This document shows, piece after piece, positions 58,480 to 64,000 of a DNA stretch of 64,000 nucleotides. The DNA comes from Streptomyces hiroshimensis (GTDB taxonomy: Bacteria > Actinomycetota > Actinomycetes > Streptomycetales > Streptomycetaceae). The notes under the pieces were generated by a model that was not told the origin of the DNA, searched no databases, and worked only from the letters and a program-made list of their open reading frames with translations. A program made the position numbers and the translations under genes. Where the stretch lies: assembly GCF_014650335.1 (NCBI RefSeq), contig NZ_BMUT01000016.1, positions 99,121 through 163,120 of the forward strand. Reading direction: 5' to 3'. Numbering within the stretch: position 1 is the stretch's first letter; the number at the start of each line of letters is the position of its first letter.

Positions 58480-59153
58480 CACTTGCTTCCCTTCGCAGGA
58501 ATCTCGCTGTACCGCCGGTGCTGGACGACCTTCGCGGCTTCCTCGTGCGACTCGGCCGTGTTCTCCGGCTCCTCGCCCGGCGGACGGAGCCGGCTGGAGC
58601 GGTACAGATCGTAGAGAAGGCGGTTCTCCGTCTTCGCCCAGTGGCTGTCGGGCGTGTGGAAGGCGATCTCGAACGTCACCGTGCCGTCCGGCCGTTGCCA
58701 CGCCGCGCGGAATCCCTTGTGGACGGGATCCTCCCAGGTGTTCCGCTCCGAATCGGGGACGATGACGTAGCCGCGCTCGTGCAGCAGGGCGTACGTGTGG
58801 CGGACGCCCTCGGTGTACGCCTTCACGTCGAAGACCAGGGTGTAGCGGTTGAGGTCCTGGACCTTGCGGACGACCTTTTCCAGGGGGACGCGGTCGTCCA
58901 GCTCCATGGCGGCCTTGCGGCGGAAGGCCTTGAGGCCCATCAGGCGGTGCTGCTTGCCTTCCAGCTTCGCGCCGTGGGAGTCCGCCAGGGCCTGCTGCAC
59001 CTCTTCCATGACCGCGTCCAGGCCCTTGTGGGCCGCTCGCGCCGCCTCCCAGCGGCCGGTGACCGCGGCGTTCTGGTCCGCGGTCAGTTCCAGGCGGCGG
59101 CCCGGGGCCGGGTCGTCGTCCTTCCAGGCCGTGACGGCCTTGCCCGTCGTCAC
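58479..59153 (-). CDS. Protein with RelA/SpoT-like synthetase motifs (RSH-like 2)
   Basis: Encodes 224 residues from a GTG at 59153 overlapping the upstream stop (GTGA). A paralogue of the protein at 57026-57991, sharing QDLNRYTLVF (99-108), WEDPVHKGFRAAW (140-152) and FEIAFHTPDS (161-170). The Tyr of the YKG motif is His here and the C-terminal helical tail is absent. Synthetase activity could have changed or been lost. Confidence 0.58.
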   Translation of the reverse strand: MTTGKAVTAWKDDDPAPGRRLELTADQNAAVTGRWEAARAAHKGLDAVMEEVQQALADSHGAKLEGKQHRLMGLKAFRRKAAMELDDRVPLEKVVRKVQDLNRYTLVFDVKAYTEGVRHTYALLHERGYVIVPDSERNTWEDPVHKGFRAAWQRPDGTVTFEIAFHTPDSHWAKTENRLLYDLYRSSRLRPPGEEPENTAESHEEAAKVVQHRRYSEIPAKGSK

Positions 59154-60280
59154 AGTCCCGTCGCCCCCTTCGCTCCGTGGAGCTGCGTCAGCAGGCGCTC
59201 CGCCTCCGCCGCGTCGATCTCCACCAGGTGCGGCGGGTTCGAGGGGCGGGCGTCGAAGAAATCGTGGACGGCCTGGGTCGGCCCCCACTCGTTCCAGATC
59301 TTGAACGCCTCGTCGTAGATGCGCTCGGGGCTGCGCCGCCGGCGGACGACCGACACCGGTGGCTCCCCGGCATGCCAGGCGGTCACGTCCGCGTACCGCG
59401 CCCAGTAGCGCACCCAGCCCTGCCGGTCCGCCTGCAGTTCCCCGGCGCGGTCCGTCGGCACCGCGTGGCGCGCGGCCTCGGGCGGCGGGACCCCGACGGC
59501 CGTGTCCGCCGCCTTGTGCCACTGCCAGTCGAGCAGCGACAGATACTCCCAGTCCTCGTCACGCCCCGCCGCGCACCGCCACAGGCTCGACGGGCGTTCC
59601 GCCGGGTAGCCGGGCCCGGTCTTCACGAAGTACGCGTACTTCTCGTTCTCCAGGCGCCGCCGCTCGGCCGCGGCCTGCGCCATGCGCTTCTCCAGCGCAG
59701 CGCCGTCCGTCGGCCGGCCCGGCCGGTCCTGGGAGTGGTCGTCCTCGCACTCGCTGAACATGTAGTGCTGACGGAGGCGCTCGATCGTCGGCCACAGCCA
59801 CATCTGGTGCCAGTACGCGAGGTCGCTGCTCTCGCGCGACGGGTCGGCGTCCGCCTCCGTGGCCGCGCGCCAGGACGCGTGCAGGGCGGCCAGTTCCTCC
59901 GTGACGCCGCCGTGCAGCGGCCAGCACGGCCAGATGCGCAGGTGCAGCTGCGGCGCGTAGTGCCGGCCGAGCCAGTCCAGCCAGTCGGAGAGGCGGCGCC
60001 AGTCGTCCTCTGTGGCGCGTAGTGACCACGGGAGGTGGTCGTCACCGGGGGCAGCCGACGGCGAGGGAGAGGCCGCCGCCGCCTCCACCGCGTGGAGGCG
60101 GTCGATGACCTCCCCGACGACCTCCGTGACCTCGGCCTGGTTCGCCTTGGTCCCCGTCGCGAAGTTCTTGACCGCCGCCTCGAACCGGGTGCGCCATTCG
60201 CGGAGGGTCTCCACCTCCTCGCGGAGGGCCTCCGTCTCATCGCGGAGGGCCTTCAGTTCTTCCCGCAGGTGCTCTTCCAC
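59150..60280 (-). CDS. DUF4913-like protein with C-terminal partner domain of RSH-like 2
   Basis: Encodes 376 residues from a GTG at 60280. An N-terminal coiled coil (LREELKALRDETEALREEVETLREW) is followed by a domain with WPLHGGVTEELAALHASWRAAT and SSDLAYWHQMWLWPTIERLRQHY, reminiscent of DUF4913 found with Streptomyces plasmid and conjugation genes. The C-terminal 165 residues are a second copy of the partner domain at 57988-58479. It is a fusion linking the partner family to a conjugation-associated domain. Confidence 0.62.
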   Translation of the reverse strand: MEEHLREELKALRDETEALREEVETLREWRTRFEAAVKNFATGTKANQAEVTEVVGEVIDRLHAVEAAAASPSPSAAPGDDHLPWSLRATEDDWRRLSDWLDWLGRHYAPQLHLRIWPCWPLHGGVTEELAALHASWRAATEADADPSRESSDLAYWHQMWLWPTIERLRQHYMFSECEDDHSQDRPGRPTDGAALEKRMAQAAAERRRLENEKYAYFVKTGPGYPAERPSSLWRCAAGRDEDWEYLSLLDWQWHKAADTAVGVPPPEAARHAVPTDRAGELQADRQGWVRYWARYADVTAWHAGEPPVSVVRRRRSPERIYDEAFKIWNEWGPTQAVHDFFDARPSNPPHLVEIDAAEAERLLTQLHGAKGATGL

Positions 60281-60312
60281 GTCTTCCCGCTCCTCTTACG
60301 CGCCCGTTCCTC

Positions 60313-62151
60313 TTACGCGCCCGTTCCCGCGCTCTCCAGCGGCGGCGGTCCGATCCGCGACGCGCGCGTCGCGTGTTCGCCCGCCCGCAGCGCCGCTCCG
60401 TCCCGCCGCTGGTCCCACGGCATCAGCTCGGCGATGACGCCCGGCGCACCGCGGAAGAGCAGGAGCGCGCGGCCGTGCGGCAGCTGGCGGATCTCCTCGG
60501 GGCGCAGGATGCGGCGCTCGCGCTCGACCTCGCTGGTGCCGTAGCCGAAGAGGCGCTGGGTGTCGCGGGACTTCGAGAGCTCCACGAGCTCGGTCTCGCC
60601 GACGAGCTCGGAGAAGCGGCGCAGCGCCTCGACGTCCTTCAGGCCGCCCATGACGAGGGTGGCCGCCGCGTTGTCCAGGAGCGTGTCGGCCTCGTGCTGG
60701 CCCCAGCGGAGGACGGCCTGGGCCAGCGACTGCAGGGCGTAGACGATGTGGATGCCGTAGCCGCGCGCGTCGGAGGCCAGCGACGGCAGCTTCGGCAGCG
60801 GGGCGACGTTCGCGACCTCGTCCAGGACGAGGCGCAGGAACGGGTCCAGCCGGCCCGAGGGCAGCCGGGGCGCCCGGCGCTTGGCCGCGTCGACGACCTC
60901 GCCCAGCAGCATCGTCGTCAGCGGCGAGACGTTCGTCGAGGCGTTGGAGTCGCTGATGAGGACCAGGGTGTCGCGGGAGGCGACGAACGCGTCCGGGTCG
61001 AAGACCGGCACGCCCGGCTGCGGGGTGACGCAGCGCAGCACCTTGCGCAGGGCGAGCGGTTCGATCTGGGCGGCGAGGGTCTGCCGCGTCGAGGCGACGG
61101 TCTCGTCGGCGCCGGTCGACACGGACCGCAGCAGGACGTCCCAGCCGGGTTCGGCGTTGGGGTGGTCGGTGAGGATGGCCCGCGGCTCGCCGGCCTTCTC
61201 CAGGTTGGTGGCCCAGCGCATGACGTGCTCGATGGTCTTGCCTTCGAGGGCCGCGGCGTGCAGGAGCCTGGTCAGCGCGGAGGACGCGGTCTGCTGGAAG
61301 AAGCTGCCGTTGCTGGAGGAGCTGTCGTTCGCGCCCATGCCGACGGAGAACGACAGGGCGCGCGCCGTGGCGGTCTCGCCCTCCTGGCAGCCCGCCACCG
61401 GGTCCCAGACCATCTTGTGCGGCCAGCCCACGGTGTCGAGCGGGTCGAAGACCCACACCCGGCCCATGCGGGAGCGCGGTTCGGCGATGACGTCGAGGAC
61501 GTCGGCACGGGTGGAGGTGACGACGAGCGGCCCCGGTGCGTCCAGGCAGGCGGGGATGACGACGGTGCGGGACTTGCCGCCGCCGGAGGGGGCGATGACC
61601 GCGACCGAGTCCTCCGGCGTGGCCACCAGCGGCTGCCCGCTGCCGATCTGCGTGCCGAGCAGCCAGCCGACCTCGCGCAGCTCCGCACGCGCGGCGGCCT
61701 TGGCGTCGTACTTGCCGTCCTTGCCGGTGAACGACGTCGCGCGCGTCATCTTGGCCGCCTTGCGGGCGCGCTTCTCGCCGAGCATGTCGCGGGCCTCGGT
61801 CGCGGAGGCGAGGCCCTCGCCGCCCGCGCCGCGGGTACGGCGGTTCCGGTCCCGTACGGCCACCGCGACGATCACGACCGGGACGAGGAGGATGCCCAGC
61901 CAGGCCGCGACGGTGACGGAGGCGGACGCCGGCTGGATGCCGTCGCCGAGGCCGGCGAGGGGCTTGTGCGCCGCGAGGGCACCGGCCGTGGCCAGGACGT
62001 TCGACAGGGCCATGTGCTCGGCCGTCGCCCAGACGGCCAGGTGCCAGCTGACGACGACGGCGATGAGTATCGCCGACGCCTTGACGAGGGCGATCTCGCC
62101 CTTGGGTCCGCCGCTTTCGTGCTTGCGTCCCACTTCGCGCGCGCGTGCCAC
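60313..62151 (-). CDS. VirD4/TcpA-like type IV coupling ATPase
   Basis: Encodes 612 residues from a GTG at 62151. Two N-terminal membrane helices (ASAILIAVVVSWHLAVWAT and VAAWLGILLVPVVIVAVAV) precede the motor: Walker A VIAPSGGGKSRTVV near 185-192, Walker B LRLVLDEVANVAPL near 440, and the TraG/VirD4 core GIHIVYALQSLAQAVLRWG. It recruits substrates to the secretion channel. First gene of the minus-strand locus. Confidence 0.87.
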   Translation of the reverse strand: MARAREVGRKHESGGPKGEIALVKASAILIAVVVSWHLAVWATAEHMALSNVLATAGALAAHKPLAGLGDGIQPASASVTVAAWLGILLVPVVIVAVAVRDRNRRTRGAGGEGLASATEARDMLGEKRARKAAKMTRATSFTGKDGKYDAKAAARAELREVGWLLGTQIGSGQPLVATPEDSVAVIAPSGGGKSRTVVIPACLDAPGPLVVTSTRADVLDVIAEPRSRMGRVWVFDPLDTVGWPHKMVWDPVAGCQEGETATARALSFSVGMGANDSSSSNGSFFQQTASSALTRLLHAAALEGKTIEHVMRWATNLEKAGEPRAILTDHPNAEPGWDVLLRSVSTGADETVASTRQTLAAQIEPLALRKVLRCVTPQPGVPVFDPDAFVASRDTLVLISDSNASTNVSPLTTMLLGEVVDAAKRRAPRLPSGRLDPFLRLVLDEVANVAPLPKLPSLASDARGYGIHIVYALQSLAQAVLRWGQHEADTLLDNAAATLVMGGLKDVEALRRFSELVGETELVELSKSRDTQRLFGYGTSEVERERRILRPEEIRQLPHGRALLLFRGAPGVIAELMPWDQRRDGAALRAGEHATRASRIGPPPLESAGTGA

Positions 62152-62178
62152 GCCGTGGACCCCCGTCCCTTGCTTGAT

Positions 62179-62196
62179 GCGATCTCTTCAGATCGC
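62179..62196. promoter_or_regulatory. Inverted repeat upstream of the coupling ATPase gene
   Basis: GCGATCT-CTTC-AGATCGC, a perfect 7-base dyad with 4-base spacer, 28 bases before the GTG at 62151. A wider dyad GTAACACCT/AGGTGTTAC spans 62204-62212 and 62264-62272. Either could be an operator for the locus. Confidence 0.45.
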
Positions 62197-62333
62197 TGCG
62201 ACGGTAACACCTCTGTGCGACAGGTCAGGAGTTCGAGGAGGGCGGCGGGGGACTACGCAGCGAAGGTGTTACGCAGGGGGCGGTGATGTGCGGTGATGTG
62301 CGGTGATGCTGCGCAGGGGGCGGTGACGGCCGG

Positions 62334-62825
62334 TCACGCGGCGGCGCGGGCCGCGCGCCAGACCGGGCTGTCCACGTAGTGGTTGTCGTAGCGCTCGGCC
62401 GACTCCTTGATCTCCTCGACGCTCGCCTCGCCCCGGGCCACGCGGTCCAGCAGGCGGTAGTAGTCGAAGCGGCCCATGCCCGGCGTGAAGACGACCAGGG
62501 CGTCGGCGGAGCGGCCGGCCGCCGGGGCGAAGGCGTGGGGCATGCCGGGCGGCACGGCGAGGAAGTCGTTCTTCTCCAGCGTCACGATGGTCTCGCCCGT
62601 CAGCACCTCCAGCGCGCCGTCGAGGACGAAGAAGAACTCGGTGGCACGGGTGTGGAAGTGGGCCGGGGCGCCGGCCGTGCCCTCGGCGAGGGTCGCGCGG
62701 TTGGTGGTGAACGCATCGCCGGTGGTGTCCGAGTCCGCGAGGAGGGTGATCAGGCTGCCGGGGGCGTCGCTGAGGACGGTGGCCTCGGCGGCGCGGACGA
62801 GGACAGGGCTCTGGGGCTCGGACAT
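62334..62825 (-). CDS. Cupin domain protein
   Basis: Encodes 163 residues from the ATG at 62825. The cupin barrel motifs are clear: APAHFHTRATEFFFVLDGALEV (metal-binding His and Glu) and FLAVPPGMPHAF (second motif His). The C-terminus is helical (YYRLLDRVARGEASVEEIKES). Substrate unknown; quercetinase- or epimerase-like roles are possible. Confidence 0.82.
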   Translation of the reverse strand: MSEPQSPVLVRAAEATVLSDAPGSLITLLADSDTTGDAFTTNRATLAEGTAGAPAHFHTRATEFFFVLDGALEVLTGETIVTLEKNDFLAVPPGMPHAFAPAAGRSADALVVFTPGMGRFDYYRLLDRVARGEASVEEIKESAERYDNHYVDSPVWRAARAAA

Positions 62826-63146
62826 GCGGAGGGCTCCTCTGACGTGCGGTGATGCGGTGCGGGGACGCGGTGTGCGGTGCGTTCTGAAGATCAATCTACG
62901 GGGGCCGGTGTCCGGGGTTCTGGTGCACTTTGCGGTCGGAATCGTGGGCCAATCGAGCGAGCCACGGCCCCGGCGGGGCGGTCGGCGCTGCGACCGCCCA
63001 CGCACCGCCAATTCGCAGCGCGCTTCCGCACTTTATGAAACCGCACCGTCACCTGACGGAGTGAGAAAACCTCGCTTCACCTGCCGACCGGTTTTGCCGA
63101 GAATTGTTCACGGACGTGCCATGAACTCCCGGGTATGGAGGTTTCG
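62826..63146. other. Divergent interval between the cupin and SDR genes
   Basis: 321 bases without a supportable gene. No clear operator. A TGCGGTGATG repeat occurs three times nearby (62283-62312) in the interval on the other side of the cupin gene and again once near 62842. Confidence 0.4.
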
Positions 63147-63920
63147 ATGGAAGGAAAAGTCGCTCTCGTCACCGGGGCGGCAGGCGGAATAGGAGAATCG
63201 GTCGTCCGGACGCTGGCAGAGAGAGGAGTCGCGGTAGCGGCGGTCGACAAGGACGAGGTCCGGCTGCGGGCCTGCGTCGAAAAGCTCACCGCGGACGGCC
63301 TGCTGGTCGAGGCCTTCCCCGGGGACGTCACCTCCAGCCCGGAAGTGGAGGCGGTCGTCGACGGCGTCGAGCGACTCCTCGGGCCGCTGGACTACCTGGT
63401 CAACGCGGCCGGCGTGCTCCGGCTCGCCGAAGCGCGCCGGCTGACGGACGAGGACTGGAAGTTCACCTTCGCGGTCAATACCAGCGGCGTCTTCTTCGTC
63501 TCGCGCGCCGTCGTCAACCGCATGGTGCCGCGGGGCCGCGGAGCCGTGGTGACGGTCGCCTCGAATGCGGCCGGCACGGCGCGGGTCGAGATGGCGGCCT
63601 ATTCGGCGTCGAAAGCCGCGGCCACGATGTTCACCAAGTGCATGGGCCTGGAGGTCGCCAAGCACGGAATCCGCTGCAATCTGGTGGCGCCCGGCTCGAC
63701 CGAGACACCGATGCTCAGCGATATGTGGAAGGACGGGGACGCGGCGCGCAAGGCCTCCATCGAGGGCGTCGCGAGTTCGTACCGGGTGGGAATTCCGCTG
63801 CGCAAGCTCGCCCGTCCGGAGAACGTGGCCCAGGCGGTCGTGTTCCTGCTGTCCGACGCGGCGTCGCACATCACGATGCACGACCTGACGGTGGACGGGG
63901 GTGCGGCGCTGGGTGTCTGA
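63147..63920 (+). CDS. Short-chain dehydrogenase, EntA/DhbA-like
   Basis: Encodes 257 residues from the ATG at 63147 (MEGKVALVTGAAGGIG), preceded by GGAGG at 5-base spacing; an ATG at 63135 lacks such a site. SDR signatures: TGAAGGIG for NAD, NAAG, the Ser of VTVASNAAG, and YSASKAA with catalytic Tyr and Lys. The region LVAPGSTETPM and DVTSSPEV resemble 2,3-dihydro-2,3-dihydroxybenzoate dehydrogenases of catechol siderophore pathways. The neighbouring pathway genes would lie beyond the window. Confidence 0.75.
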   Translation: MEGKVALVTGAAGGIGESVVRTLAERGVAVAAVDKDEVRLRACVEKLTADGLLVEAFPGDVTSSPEVEAVVDGVERLLGPLDYLVNAAGVLRLAEARRLTDEDWKFTFAVNTSGVFFVSRAVVNRMVPRGRGAVVTVASNAAGTARVEMAAYSASKAAATMFTKCMGLEVAKHGIRCNLVAPGSTETPMLSDMWKDGDAARKASIEGVASSYRVGIPLRKLARPENVAQAVVFLLSDAASHITMHDLTVDGGAALGV

Positions 63921-63940
63921 ACGGCACGCCTCGAATCCCC

Positions 63941-63975
63941 GAGCGCCGTGCGGGCGAACTGCCCGCACGGCGCTC
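63941..63975 (+). terminator. Terminator after the SDR gene
   Basis: A 15-base perfect stem (GAGCGCCGTGCGGGC, loop GAACT) starts 20 bases after the stop codon. Confidence 0.88.
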
Positions 63976-64000
63976 GACTCGTGCGGGCGCCGTGCCCCGC

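Noticed and set aside
41799..62300. Integrative element inserted at tRNA-Gly carrying the T4SS
   Set aside because: No copy of the tRNA 3' end, no integrase or excisionase, and housekeeping-like genes lie between the tRNA and the T4SS.

Overview
The window is very GC-rich, uses GTG and TTG starts freely, and packs genes with 4-base stop/start overlaps. With HspR-type heat-shock control, WhiJ-like XRE/DUF397 modules, F420-dependent enzymes and a lanthipeptide locus, this points to a Streptomyces chromosome (or a close relative), probably from the core arm.

Layout. 1-14.2 kb is mostly housekeeping: an edge-truncated polyamine aminopropyltransferase, DUF2617, a class I aminotransferase, a PIG-V-like mannosyltransferase, a YbjN protein, ClpB, a run of small conserved genes (Uma2, PPOX, DUF2505, PH-like membrane protein), then an XRE + two DUF397 + ATP-binding-protein regulatory module. 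14.3-25.6 kb is a complete RiPP gene cluster of the class V lanthipeptide (lexapeptide) type. The precursor peptide and eight tailoring genes run on the minus strand: flavoprotein decarboxylase, two phosphotransferase-like proteins, a HopA1-like protein, a methyltransferase, two M16 peptidase subunits and an LLM/F420 reductase. A divergent ABC exporter plus an unknown protein lie on the plus strand. Two LuxR-type regulators and a small secreted peptide follow (25.7-27.9 kb). 28.0-32.3 kb is the heat-shock operon dnaK-grpE-dnaJ-hspR, with HspR boxes (HAIR) at its promoter and also upstream of clpB.

32.5-47.3 kb: a NACHT NTPase with C-terminal membrane segments, a large membrane Fe-S oxidoreductase (EtfD/HdrD-like), a Yip1 protein, a phosphoribosyltransferase, dCTP deaminase, tRNA-Gly(CCC), a Ser/Thr kinase with an extracellular C-terminal domain, an MFS exporter whose promoter carries an almost perfect SoxR box, and two conserved genes of unclear role. 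47.3-62.2 kb is a TcpA-H/VirB-like type IV secretion locus on the minus strand: coupling ATPase, VirB4, VirB6-like, VirB8/TcpC-like, TcpE-like, small membrane protein, lipoprotein and cell-wall hydrolase. Between the coupling ATPase and the TcpC gene sit two tandem, paralogous two-gene modules, each a partner protein followed by a protein with RelA/SpoT-like synthetase motifs. No relaxase, integrase or att site is visible. 62.3-64 kb holds a cupin and an EntA-like short-chain dehydrogenase.

The two strongest candidates for new biology are the lexapeptide-like lanthipeptide cluster, with a predicted 38-residue core starting at Phe, and the duplicated partner/RSH-like modules embedded in the type IV secretion locus. 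Function calls are by motif recognition only; no database search was possible.
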